The notes: generated by a model not told the origin, from the letters alone. 64,000 nt of DNA from Pseudoalteromonas luteoviolacea (GCF_001696455.1 NZ_MAUJ01000007.1:186001-250000); one strand, 5' to 3'; positions 55,594 through 63,601 are shown, counted from the first letter of the stretch. Translations and numbers: made by a program.

Positions 55594-56301
55594 ATGGCAT
55601 CGACACAACAAAATAGTGACTCACAGGAGCAAGCGGTCGCAGACTTAATTTTAGCGATTAAAAGTAAAGACTTAGAGAAAATATGTAACGCCTATCATAA
55701 GCATGATGATCCAGCTCGAGCAGCTCAGCTTAAATTCTGCTTTGAAACCGCAAACTCTCAACCCAATAATTACGAACACTATCAAAATATCGCCGCGCAA
55801 TGTGTCGCAGCGCATGGACTGCCTTCAGGTGTCATTGCTGGATTGAATAATACCGATCGAGTAACCTTTTTTATGCCTGCTTTACAGGCCAGTGAAACAT
55901 TTGCCCAAACAAACCACCAAGGCAATACATTTTTACATGCCCTGTTTGCGAATCCAGAACATGCACTCCCCCCTTTTAATTACATTCGCTCTTTATTATT
56001 GTTTGAACGCAATGAAGCGTTAGTCCAAGCACTTAGAAGTCGTAACCAACACAGTTTAACACCCATCGAGTGCTATTTTGTATACAACCTTCGCGCAGCA
56101 GCCATGCCCGAACATGAGCTTACGGCCTTGTTTGCACTGATTGAAGCAGAAAGAGCGGATAAGTCCCAACCAGACATTCGAAACATCAAGCATGTTAAGT
56201 CTATTTTACAAAAGCTTACTTTTGATAAAAACAGTCAGCAATTATTGGTTATTGCCAGTTATTACCAAACACCTGTTGAGTCTATATACAACCTGCACTA
56301 G
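55594..56301 (+). CDS. Hypothetical protein, possibly helical-repeat
   Basis: A 235-residue protein from the ATG at 55594, which has AAAGGG upstream; an ATG at 55576 has a poorer site. There is no signal peptide or membrane segment. The sequence is helix-rich. One stretch, TNHQGNTFLHALFANPEH, has the look of an ankyrin-type repeat, but a full repeat array is not evident. The 3' end overlaps that of the convergent acetyltransferase gene by 4 bp. Family unknown. Confidence 0.7.
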   Translation: MASTQQNSDSQEQAVADLILAIKSKDLEKICNAYHKHDDPARAAQLKFCFETANSQPNNYEHYQNIAAQCVAAHGLPSGVIAGLNNTDRVTFFMPALQASETFAQTNHQGNTFLHALFANPEHALPPFNYIRSLLLFERNEALVQALRSRNQHSLTPIECYFVYNLRAAAMPEHELTALFALIEAERADKSQPDIRNIKHVKSILQKLTFDKNSQQLLVIASYYQTPVESIYNLH

Positions 56302-56906
56302 GTTCGACTTGTCAGTTCCTCTGGCGTCACTCGAAATAAACAATGGGCTTGCAGCGGGTGGCCTGCCGGTAAGTTAGGGTGTGAAAAGTGCTGTTTGCAG
56401 TCTTTCATGCCCAAGCGCGTCATCAACTTTTGAGAAGGCATGTTGGGCAACGCCGTAAAAGCATACACTTCCGCCAGTCTCAAAACTTCAAATGCAAACT
56501 GCAATGCGGCCTGTGCGGCTTCACACGCATACCCTTTACCCCAATATTTCCGCGCTAACCTCCATCCTATTTCCATAAAAGGCTGATCAGGATTAATCTG
56601 TGTTTGCCAGTGTAGGCCCACGAAGCCTATGAACTCCTCTGATGTGGCATACTCTGACTTGATAGCACCGTCAGCCGCTAATGTAAGTGCCCAAAAACCA
56701 TATCCGTTTTCAATAATAAGACGCGCGATTTTGTCGGCTAGCACATCGCTTTCATGACGAGTTAAAACCGATGGAAAATAGCGCATAACTTCAGCGTCCG
56801 CATTGATGGCTGCAAACGCTGTTTTGTCACATTCATACCATTGACGCAATCGAAGGCGCTTCGTTTTTAACTCTATGGGTTGCTTAAGTATCGGTTTCAC
56901 TAGCAT
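56298..56906 (-). CDS. GNAT N-acetyltransferase (RimJ/RimL-like)
   Basis: A 202-residue acetyltransferase. The opening LKTKRLRLRQWYECD and the acetyl-CoA-binding region IGWRLARKYWGKGYACEAAQAAL are characteristic of the RimJ/RimL subgroup that acetylates protein N-termini or small molecules. The C-terminal half contains VYAFTALPNMPSQKLMTRLGM, another subgroup hallmark. The ATG at 56906 is used. It overlaps the 3' end of the upstream sirtuin gene by 23 bp, so the two are probably cotranscribed. An acylation/deacylation pairing is suggestive but unproven. Confidence 0.85.
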   Translation of the reverse strand: MLVKPILKQPIELKTKRLRLRQWYECDKTAFAAINADAEVMRYFPSVLTRHESDVLADKIARLIIENGYGFWALTLAADGAIKSEYATSEEFIGFVGLHWQTQINPDQPFMEIGWRLARKYWGKGYACEAAQAALQFAFEVLRLAEVYAFTALPNMPSQKLMTRLGMKDCKQHFSHPNLPAGHPLQAHCLFRVTPEELTSRT

Positions 56907-57615
56907 GCGCAATATACTCTTTTGCTGTCATTGGAAAGTACTTAACATTGTCGTGAAGAATGTGCGCAGGTGACGGGTCAACAACCTCTACCGGTAGACC
57001 TTTATGCCTTGCAACGTCTAGCGCCATCTGCGTAATATTAACGCTAAATGAAGTGCCCATAAATACCATTTTTGAGGCATCCCACATACGCTTTTGCGCT
57101 TTATCAATACCATATAGCTCTGTGTAAAACTCATCAAATAATAGGACGTAAGGTTTGAAAGAACGGTCTATCTGCGGACCTTTGCTCGATATTTTGAATA
57201 ACTCGAGCAATGAAGAAGTTAAATTATTTTCATCCACCTGCTCCCATGGTGCTTCAACAATTGAAACTGATTCACCTTGCTCATGAAAAATAGTCATCTT
57301 ATCTATTCGACCATGAATAGAAATAAATGTGTTGTTGCCCGCTTTACCGTCCAGTCCATCTATATTCTGCGTTATTAGATTTTTATCTGCCAGCCAATGA
57401 TGCACAGAGTTGGGGCCGTGATGCCGATAAGTGACAAAACGTTGATAGTACCATGCGAGGAACTGCGCTGGATTCTCCATATACATGGCTCGCGTAGCCA
57501 TTTGTTGGGGTGTATAGTTTCTACTGCCAATAGTCCAAAAGCCATCTTCACCACGAAAAGTTGGGATGCCGCTTTCAGCACTCACACCCGCGCCAGTGAT
57601 ATATAAAGTCGTCAT
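56884..57615 (-). CDS. Sir2-family NAD-dependent deacylase lacking zinc cysteines
   Basis: A 243-residue sirtuin-fold protein. NAD-binding motifs GAGVSAESGIPTFRG and TQNIDGL are intact, as is the catalytic His in SIHGR. The protein contains no cysteine at all, so the usual four-Cys zinc module between the catalytic His and the GTSFSV motif is absent and replaced by an unrelated stretch (residues about 105-150). Sirtuins remove acyl groups from lysines using NAD. Zinc-free variants exist, but their substrates are poorly known. The gene overlaps a GNAT gene downstream. The start has AGGT upstream. Confidence 0.85.
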   Translation of the reverse strand: MTTLYITGAGVSAESGIPTFRGEDGFWTIGSRNYTPQQMATRAMYMENPAQFLAWYYQRFVTYRHHGPNSVHHWLADKNLITQNIDGLDGKAGNNTFISIHGRIDKMTIFHEQGESVSIVEAPWEQVDENNLTSSLLELFKISSKGPQIDRSFKPYVLLFDEFYTELYGIDKAQKRMWDASKMVFMGTSFSVNITQMALDVARHKGLPVEVVDPSPAHILHDNVKYFPMTAKEYIAHASETDT

Positions 57616-57717
57616 GCGATTTACCTATGAATTGAAAGGCTTATTAAACCATAAGGTATACCATTGAGCGTAATTGAAAGTCACGATAAGGAAATAAATC
57701 ACTGATATTGGGTAAGA

Positions 57718-58179
57718 TCAATGTTGAGCAGGCACTTCTTTCATCCATTTAGCTTTATTTCTGATGCAAAAACTATGAATACGTCCTCCAGTGGACTTAT
57801 CTCTTCGGCATGCATACTGCACGGCTTCAAATGCACTTTTTCCAAAATCCATCGCTGCTATTGCCCAATTGGCGCCTGAGCCAATGGCCCAATTAACCTC
57901 TAATGGTTCAATAAACCGCCTACCATGTCTGATCTCTCCATAAAAAACTTGGTCCTTTTTATCAATAAAGAAAAACGTGCAATCTATGGCGTCGAAACAG
58001 TTCTTTTTCCAATTGCAGAGCAGATGATAAATCTCAGCACAGTTGCCAGTTGCAAACACATATCCATTATATACAGGCTGGCACTTTTGCGCATGATGAG
58101 TAACGATGGTTTTTGCAGTGGAAGTCAAACTGTCAACGCAAATTGTTTGTGTTGGATGGTGATATGCTATCGTAGTCAA
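57718..58179 (-). CDS. Stand-alone proteasome/HslV-like Ntn hydrolase
   Basis: A 153-residue protein starting at a TTG codon (58179), set by AAGGAG six bases upstream. The product begins M-TTIAYHH, so removal of Met exposes Thr as the N-terminal nucleophile, as in HslV and proteasome beta subunits. Other landmarks fit: Asp in CVDSL (about Thr+14), a Lys near +30, GSGANWAIAAMDFG and CRRDKSTGG near the end. It lacks an HslU/ClpX-type partner here. Similar single genes occur in phages and scattered bacteria; the function is unknown. A longer frame from 58200 would bury the Thr and is rejected. Confidence 0.8.
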   Translation of the reverse strand: MTTIAYHHPTQTICVDSLTSTAKTIVTHHAQKCQPVYNGYVFATGNCAEIYHLLCNWKKNCFDAIDCTFFFIDKKDQVFYGEIRHGRRFIEPLEVNWAIGSGANWAIAAMDFGKSAFEAVQYACRRDKSTGGRIHSFCIRNKAKWMKEVPAQH

Positions 58180-58441
58180 ATAATACTCCTTAGATGTCAA
58201 ATAGCACTTAAGCTAACCTAACAATATCGCTAACAACAGGACAAACTTGTCCTAAGCTAGGAAACTACCTCCTACTTTAGGATAGCGAATATAAACTAAA
58301 GTTCCGTCTTTAGTAGTATTAAAGCCATGAAAAAAATAATATCACAAAGTACACCCGTGTCACGGCTAAAATTTTTGACAAATAATTCAATGATTATTCT
58401 AAATGTATGACATACCCCAAATTTATGCGCAAGTCAGGGCA

Positions 58442-58942
58442 TTATGCTAGCGCTAAATAACCTGCTACAGCCGCTGCTGCAATCAAAATAGGCGCTAAAA
58501 TTGGCCAAGGCAAGTTTGATGATTTGTTCGCAATGACTGAATCAGCTTGTTGGTCAGTTTCGTGCGTAACGTCCACTTGTTCGTTTGTTGGCATTGCTTC
58601 ACTACTTCCTGATTGTTCTGACATTTGGGGAGCCGCGTTTTGCTCGCTTACAGCCGAAAGAGGTAACTGCCATTGATAGCCTTTTTTTGAAAAGGTTTTT
58701 ATCGCATCATCACCAAAGAGTGCGCGCAAGTGGCCAATATTTTGAAATACAACTTGCTCAGTCACTGTTCTACCAGGCCAAACCACTTCTAATATTTCAC
58801 TCTTGCTATGTATTTTTTCAGGCTGTGTTACAAGCAACGCCAGTATTTGTGCTGGCTTTTCTTTTAAAGAAATCTTGCGGCCATCTTTAGAGAGCGTCAA
58901 TTCTTGACAGTCAAATTGAAAATCTTGGAATGCTAATCTCAT
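58442..58942 (-). CDS. Short CadC/ToxR-like membrane-anchored winged-helix regulator
   Basis: A 166-residue protein. An OmpR-type winged helix occupies residues about 1-95 (KSEILEVVWPGRTVTEQVV, KTFSKKGYQW). A Ser/Glu/Gln-rich linker follows, then one membrane segment (PWPILAPILIAAAAVAGYLALA region) at the very C-terminus. There is no periplasmic sensor domain, unlike typical ToxR/CadC relatives. The ATG at 58942 has AGGGA upstream. Either a partner protein senses the signal or the gene has lost its 3' part; no remnant of a sensor is obvious downstream. The target genes are unknown. Confidence 0.82.
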   Translation of the reverse strand: MRLAFQDFQFDCQELTLSKDGRKISLKEKPAQILALLVTQPEKIHSKSEILEVVWPGRTVTEQVVFQNIGHLRALFGDDAIKTFSKKGYQWQLPLSAVSEQNAAPQMSEQSGSSEAMPTNEQVDVTHETDQQADSVIANKSSNLPWPILAPILIAAAAVAGYLALA

Positions 58943-59200
58943 TGTCCCTAAGCTTATAATTATAATTTTCACCAATGTAACTATTTTTACCACAAACTAG
59001 GATGTTAATTAAACCTGTTATTTCTTAATATCGTGAATAATTTTGATTTGCGCCTTTGAAACAGCGAACTGAACGCCGCAACGATTTTGTAACAAATTAC
59101 ATTTATTTTCGCTTTGCTATAAAACCGTGTACGACACTTACATTAAAGTTAACGCTCAAAAAGCGAACAAATAACACTGGCACAAATAAATAAGAAACAC

Positions 59201-60085
59201 TTATTTGTTACTTTGCTTATTGATGAGACTGCCAAATTGATACATCGCCAAGCTCAAAATAATGGTAACGGCACCAATAAACAATAAAGCCGTTATTTGC
59301 TCACCGTTAACCAATGCGCCTAATGTCATCGCAAACCCAGGCGTAATTAACGTTGTCAGTGCGACTGTACTTGCTTTCATATGCTGAAGTATGTGGAAAT
59401 AGGCTAAAAATCCAAGCAGTGAACCAAATACGCCCAAATATAAGGTTGACCAAATTGATTTTACACTCCACATTTCGATTGCAAATGGTGCACCAGCAAG
59501 CAACCATACAATAACAAACCCCGGAGTCGCGATTAATAAAGACCCAAAAGTCGTCGCCATTGGGTGTATCGCAATTTTCACGCGCTTAATTAGTACACCA
59601 CTTAAACTAAAATTAAACACCGCGCACAGTACATAGATCAGGCCAACGGGATCTAAATTCAATTGTTGTAACTGGGCATAACACACCATTAGCATACCCA
59701 GCATTGCCAATCCCAACGCACATTTTTTAATGAGTGTAAACTTTTCTTCTCCAAGTAGTTTTTGGGCAAGCAAACCAGAAAGTATCGGGGCTAAGCCAAA
59801 CACCAATGAGATAACACCAGAAGGGACTGATTGTGATGCCAAATAAGCGAATAGCATGCCCACCAATATGCCGCCGCCAGAGTACGTATACAATAGCCAC
59901 GCTTTTTTACTCCATTGCATTCTAATTCGGGTACAAGCCATCACAAGTGCAGCCAGCACTAATGCGAGCGCCATTCGCAATAAGACACTTGTAGTCGGAG
60001 CCATAGAGCTACTACTCCAAACTATAGCAAGTGGCGTCGTTGACCAAATTAAAACCACAAAAGCATAAGACAATTGCACGGGCAT
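59201..60085 (-). CDS. DMT-superfamily (EamA) transporter with a leader-controlled 5' region
   Basis: A 294-residue membrane protein with ten helices in two EamA repeats. First-repeat landmarks include VLIWSTTPLAIVWSSSS, the second VFGSLLGFLAYFHILQH. DMT proteins export or import amino acids, nucleosides or other small metabolites; the substrate is not assignable. AAGGA precedes the ATG. What distinguishes it is the roughly 200-nt transcribed leader carrying a short peptide frame and alternative hairpins, which suggests expression is set by transcription attenuation. Confidence 0.88.
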   Translation of the reverse strand: MPVQLSYAFVVLIWSTTPLAIVWSSSSMAPTTSVLLRMALALVLAALVMACTRIRMQWSKKAWLLYTYSGGGILVGMLFAYLASQSVPSGVISLVFGLAPILSGLLAQKLLGEEKFTLIKKCALGLAMLGMLMVCYAQLQQLNLDPVGLIYVLCAVFNFSLSGVLIKRVKIAIHPMATTFGSLLIATPGFVIVWLLAGAPFAIEMWSVKSIWSTLYLGVFGSLLGFLAYFHILQHMKASTVALTTLITPGFAMTLGALVNGEQITALLFIGAVTIILSLAMYQFGSLINKQSNK

Positions 60086-60131
60086 GAGTTTACATCCTTA
60101 AAAATACGGGACGATAAACGGGGAAAGAAAT

Positions 60132-60187
60132 GAAAAATATAGGCTAACCGCATCTACCGTCGCGGTTAGAAAAAGAGACTTAACCGC
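60132..60187 (-). terminator. Attenuator: alternative antiterminator and terminator hairpins
   Basis: On the minus strand three segments occur in order: 1, GCGGTTA (60187-60181); 2, CTAACCGC (60169-60162); 3, GCGGTTAG (60151-60144). Segments 1 and 2 can pair (antiterminator), and 2 and 3 can pair (terminator), followed by CCTATATTTTTC. The two folds exclude each other. Segment 1 overlaps the stop codon of the leader peptide. Confidence 0.72.
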
Positions 60188-60252
60188 TACACACTAAGCC
60201 ACATGACTCGGAGCCATGAGCTATTCAGCACTGTATTAGTTAGTCGATTCAT
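60187..60252 (-). CDS. Putative leader peptide (21 codons, two Trp)
   Basis: A short frame of ATG, 20 further codons and TAG, ending WLRVMWLSV. It begins about 30 nt after the predicted transcription start and ends inside segment 1 of the attenuator. Trp codons are at positions 13 and 18. The ribosome-binding site is weak (AGGA 15 nt upstream), which lowers confidence. If translated, a ribosome reaching the stop would cover segment 1 and favour the terminator; stalling earlier would favour the antiterminator. Confidence 0.5.
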   Translation of the reverse strand: MNRLTNTVLNSSWLRVMWLSV

Positions 60253-60287
60253 TGTTATTACTTTTTATCCTGAGAAGTTGAACACCT

Positions 60288-60316
60288 ACTATGTACTTGC
60301 AAGCTGCTAGAGTCAA
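60288..60316 (-). promoter_or_regulatory. Promoter of the DMT transporter leader
   Basis: On the minus strand, TTGACT (60316-60311), a 17-bp spacer, then CATAGT (60293-60288). Transcription would start near 60281, about 200 nt before the structural gene. Confidence 0.55.
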
Positions 60317-60423
60317 CACCATTAACAAAGAAAACCTGATTACATTTCAGAGTATTTCAGATAGACATCACGAATTCCCTCTCATACCATCGCCAAGCAT
60401 CACATTCTAGTAGTAAGGTACTC

Positions 60424-60786
60424 ATGATAATCGCGTATATTTTGGTCGCTATACTGGTCAAGACATCCCTCCTTGGACTGGGTGTTATAAGCATACTGCT
60501 AAGCATATTTGCGCTGTGTGTGATGAGCATCAATAAGTTGCCTATAAGCGAGTTGGTACGACAAAAATTCAAACGAGTCTTTAAGGTTGCGCTCGCTGGC
60601 CACATGTGTGCATATCTCTCTCTGCTTGTGAAAGCGTTATTCATTGATGGGGTACAAGACATACCTGCGTTTATTGTTAGCCACTTGGTTTTACATCACA
60701 TTCTTTGCGCATTCGTTGCAGGTGTTGTGACATTTTTGACTTTGCGTGTATACGCACAAGTTCATTGCAAGCAAAACGTACTCTAG
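60424..60786 (+). CDS. Small hypothetical membrane protein
   Basis: A 120-residue protein with four hydrophobic segments (about residues 3-20, 21-36, 53-70 and 82-108). There are short charged loops between them (RQKFKRVFK). AAGGT precedes the ATG. No family recognised. It diverges from the DMT transporter; the region between holds the attenuator and its promoter. Confidence 0.65.
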   Translation: MIIAYILVAILVKTSLLGLGVISILLSIFALCVMSINKLPISELVRQKFKRVFKVALAGHMCAYLSLLVKALFIDGVQDIPAFIVSHLVLHHILCAFVAGVVTFLTLRVYAQVHCKQNVL

Positions 60787-60915
60787 CAGACGCTAACTAG
60801 CGCTACCAAAGCGCTTTTCCCACAATTAAATTGGTATTTAATATCAATCCGTTCCTAAAGTTTTTACGATTTAGGTCGAAAAACAATCTAGATATCGATA
60901 ACTAAGGATAGGGTT

Positions 60916-62313
60916 ATGATTAATAAGCTCACGACACACCTAAATATCGCTCAAGTACAATCAACAACGACGCACACACTCAAAAAGAGCGGAACTCCAG
61001 AAGTGACGCCTCCGACTTCTTCACAACAACAGTCAACCCAAGACAGTGATTACACGATTCGGCTATCTACTTCTCAAGAAAATGCAGTAAGGGAAGCGGC
61101 CCTTGAGAAAATGCTCTCTCGCCCGATCATACTTGGCTTTGGCCGAAGCTATACTCAGCCTCAAGTTACGCTATCAGGCTTGGGGACTGGTGAATTTAAC
61201 AAGTCTTATCGTTTTGGAGAATTAACCGAAGAAGCCGAAATTGATGATTTTCTGGCGCAGGTGGACAGGTTGCCACCTGAACAGCGGCACAAATTCCAGC
61301 ATTTAAAGCCTACCCAAGAATTATTAGAGCTCACTAAAAAGCTCAGTGATGAAGATCTGGCAAAGTTCGCCGATGTCATTGTCGCCACACATTCCTTCGA
61401 CCCGAAAACAGGCACTTTCAATAATATTAGCGAAGACTTAATCACCCAGTTTAATAGTATGTCTGAGGAAGTTTTAAGTAGCACAATAAATACGATGTCA
61501 CATTTGTTTGAGCAAGGCCAAAAACATGATTTTTCTCCCTATCCGCCTCCAGTTGGCATCTTAGATGGAGAAGGGAGAGAAGATCCGCTACTTGCTCGAT
61601 ATGATAAAGATCACAGCATACTGGCGCAAAGTTTCGGTTTGCAAAAAACCGCAAATGTTCACCGCTACGCGACTTTACTGCTCGACAACAAATTATCTGA
61701 TGGTCAATTGCTTGAGCTTAATGGGCATATTGCCGAAGGGGACTTCCAAACGAATGTGGGGATTGTCGATATGGCTAAATCAATAAAGCCATATCAACAA
61801 GATAGCTTTTTTTCGATGCTCAGTGAAACCGACAAATCAAACCAGCAAAACGTTTTTGCATTGATCAGTAAGCAACTTGATTGGCGTGAGCACAAACATT
61901 ATTTACAAGCAGACACTGGAGAGTACGCAGTCAATCATGACTCGCTGACCTCAGATAGGGAAAGGCAAAGCCTTTATGCAAACATGCTCAAAGCTTATGA
62001 CGAAGTTGGCCTTAGCTGGATGAATGAAGCAATTGAGTACACCTTTGATGCACCAGCAAAAAGCCAAAGCGCAATCTGGCAAGCCTTGATGACCGACCTT
62101 GAAGAAAAGCCAGATGACTTTATTCACTCAGACTCTATCGAGAGATGGGTAACCAATAATCTTGATACAATTGTACATGGTTTCATAGAGCAACAAATTA
62201 AAGATGTTCGCAAATTCAATCAAGAGCAGGAATTTCCCCACCACTTGCCAGGGTTAAGTTATGTCAACATCGAGAAGCAACAAGGTTCACAGCAAGCTAG
62301 CGCGACCAATTAA
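60916..62313 (+). CDS. Hypothetical 465-residue protein
   Basis: A soluble protein without signal peptide or membrane segment. The first 50 residues are Thr/Ser/Gln-rich and low in complexity (TTTHTLKKS, TSSQQQSTQ), and the rest is acidic and helical. The C-terminus is again Gln/Ser-rich. AAGGAT precedes the ATG. A disordered N-terminus followed by a globular body would fit an exported effector or a structural accessory protein, but no secretion signal is recognised. There is no recognised domain. It lies alone upstream of the NAD-salvage genes. Confidence 0.7.
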   Translation: MINKLTTHLNIAQVQSTTTHTLKKSGTPEVTPPTSSQQQSTQDSDYTIRLSTSQENAVREAALEKMLSRPIILGFGRSYTQPQVTLSGLGTGEFNKSYRFGELTEEAEIDDFLAQVDRLPPEQRHKFQHLKPTQELLELTKKLSDEDLAKFADVIVATHSFDPKTGTFNNISEDLITQFNSMSEEVLSSTINTMSHLFEQGQKHDFSPYPPPVGILDGEGREDPLLARYDKDHSILAQSFGLQKTANVHRYATLLLDNKLSDGQLLELNGHIAEGDFQTNVGIVDMAKSIKPYQQDSFFSMLSETDKSNQQNVFALISKQLDWREHKHYLQADTGEYAVNHDSLTSDRERQSLYANMLKAYDEVGLSWMNEAIEYTFDAPAKSQSAIWQALMTDLEEKPDDFIHSDSIERWVTNNLDTIVHGFIEQQIKDVRKFNQEQEFPHHLPGLSYVNIEKQQGSQQASATN

Positions 62314-62335
62314 AATTGACTGTTTGAGAGGCAAC

Positions 62336-62505
62336 ATCGAGGCATAAACTGTGCCCAGACATGACCCAAATGTGAGCAAAAACTGTTTGAAAATCACACC
62401 TCGATATGTCAATGTAGTGGACATCGGATGGGAACCATTCGGTATCCATATTCGCTTGCGGGATAGACCTGCTTTGCGTTCAACAAAACAGCAAGGGGTT
62501 TGCTG
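62336..62505 (+). promoter_or_regulatory. Structured leader of nadM
   Basis: Within 190 nt several pairings are visible: ATCGAGG (62336-62342) with CCTCGAT (62399-62405); ATGTC with GACAT (62406-62424); GCGGG-ATAGA-CCTGC (62458-62472); and CAGCAA-GGGGT-TTGCTG (62489-62505), which puts the ribosome-binding GGGG in a hairpin loop next to the ATG at 62508. Confidence 0.5.
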
Positions 62506-62507
62506 AT

Positions 62508-63569
62508 ATGACAGAAGTAGTCGATCAAAAGTACGATTTCCTCGTATTCATTGGTCGTTTTCAGCCTTTTCACCAAGGTCATTTGACGGTGGTTAAAGAA
62601 GGCTTAAAACGTGCCCAAAACTTGATAATTTTATGTGGTTCAGCCCACCAGCCCAGAACAGTGAGAAACCCTTGGACAAGTTCCGAGAGAGAACTGATGA
62701 TCCGCGGCGCGCTCTCACAACCTGAAAACACGCGAGTGCACATTGCGCCACTCATGGATACTGTTTACAACGACGATGCGTGGGTACGTAATGTTCAGAC
62801 CACGGTAAAGGGCATTGTAACCGCACACCATCGAGTGCCACACAAGCCGCCCACAATTGGTCTGATTGGCCACAGTAAAGACCAATCTTCTTATTATTTG
62901 AATTTGTTTCCGCAGTGGGGGGCAATACCAGTCGATAATTACCAACAAATCTCGGCAACCCCACTCAGAAAGCAGGTATTTTCCGCTGAGGGCCAATCAT
63001 TTTTAGAAAGCGAACACAGCCTACAGTTGCCAACTTTTGTGCGCAACATGCTTAGCCAGTTTATTCACACTGATGACTATCAAGCAATTCAAAGTGAACA
63101 TAACTTCATCGAAAAGTATCGTCAAGCTTGGCAGAGTGCCCCCTACCCACCAACTTTTGTGACCGTAGATGCCGTAGTAATACAAAGCGGACACGTCTTA
63201 TTGATTGAGCGTAGAGCGCGACCTGGTAAGGGCCTTTGGGCATTACCCGGGGGGTTTATAAATGGAGATGAAAAGTTAGTTGATGCCTGTTTAAGGGAGT
63301 TAAGAGAAGAGACGAAGCTCAAAGTCCCCGCACCCGTATTGAAAGGCTCAATCAAGCAGCAGCAAGTCTTTGATGAGCCTCATCGCTCAGCGCGAGGTAG
63401 AACCATAACCCATGCTTTTTATTTTGATTTAGAACCGAATAAAGCTTTACCTAAAGTAAAAGGCTCAGATGACGCAAAACATGCCATGTGGGTACCATTG
63501 GCCGAATTGGAACCAAGTAAACTTTTCGAAGATCACTATTTTATTATTCAAGAGTTAACCGGTATGTAA
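62508..63569 (+). CDS. nadM: Bifunctional nicotinamide-nucleotide adenylyltransferase / Nudix hydrolase
   Basis: A 353-residue fusion. The N-terminal adenylyltransferase (about residues 10-170) has GRFQPFHQGH with the HxGH motif, and makes NAD from NMN and ATP. The C-terminal Nudix domain (about residues 215-350) has GGFINGDEKLVDACLREL then REET, matching the Nudix box except that the usual Gly after EE is Thr; it probably hydrolyses ADP-ribose. The architecture is typical of NadM-Nudix enzymes. It precedes nadV by 61 bp, so the pair forms a nicotinamide-salvage operon. The leader is highly structured. Confidence 0.93.
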   Translation: MTEVVDQKYDFLVFIGRFQPFHQGHLTVVKEGLKRAQNLIILCGSAHQPRTVRNPWTSSERELMIRGALSQPENTRVHIAPLMDTVYNDDAWVRNVQTTVKGIVTAHHRVPHKPPTIGLIGHSKDQSSYYLNLFPQWGAIPVDNYQQISATPLRKQVFSAEGQSFLESEHSLQLPTFVRNMLSQFIHTDDYQAIQSEHNFIEKYRQAWQSAPYPPTFVTVDAVVIQSGHVLLIERRARPGKGLWALPGGFINGDEKLVDACLRELREETKLKVPAPVLKGSIKQQQVFDEPHRSARGRTITHAFYFDLEPNKALPKVKGSDDAKHAMWVPLAELEPSKLFEDHYFIIQELTGM

Positions 63570-63582
63570 TATACCGATAATG

Positions 63583-63601
63583 CAGCGGGATAGACCCGCT
63601 G
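63583..63601 (+). promoter_or_regulatory. Second ATAGA-loop hairpin, before nadV
   Basis: CAGCGGG-ATAGA-CCCGCTG, 30 nt before the nadV start. Its core differs from the nadM-leader hairpin at 62458-62472 in one base. Confidence 0.65.

Noticed and set aside
60357..60662. Open frame on the minus strand opposite the small membrane protein
   Set aside because: It lacks a plausible ribosome-binding site, overlaps the better-supported plus-strand gene, and covers the predicted DMT promoter side.
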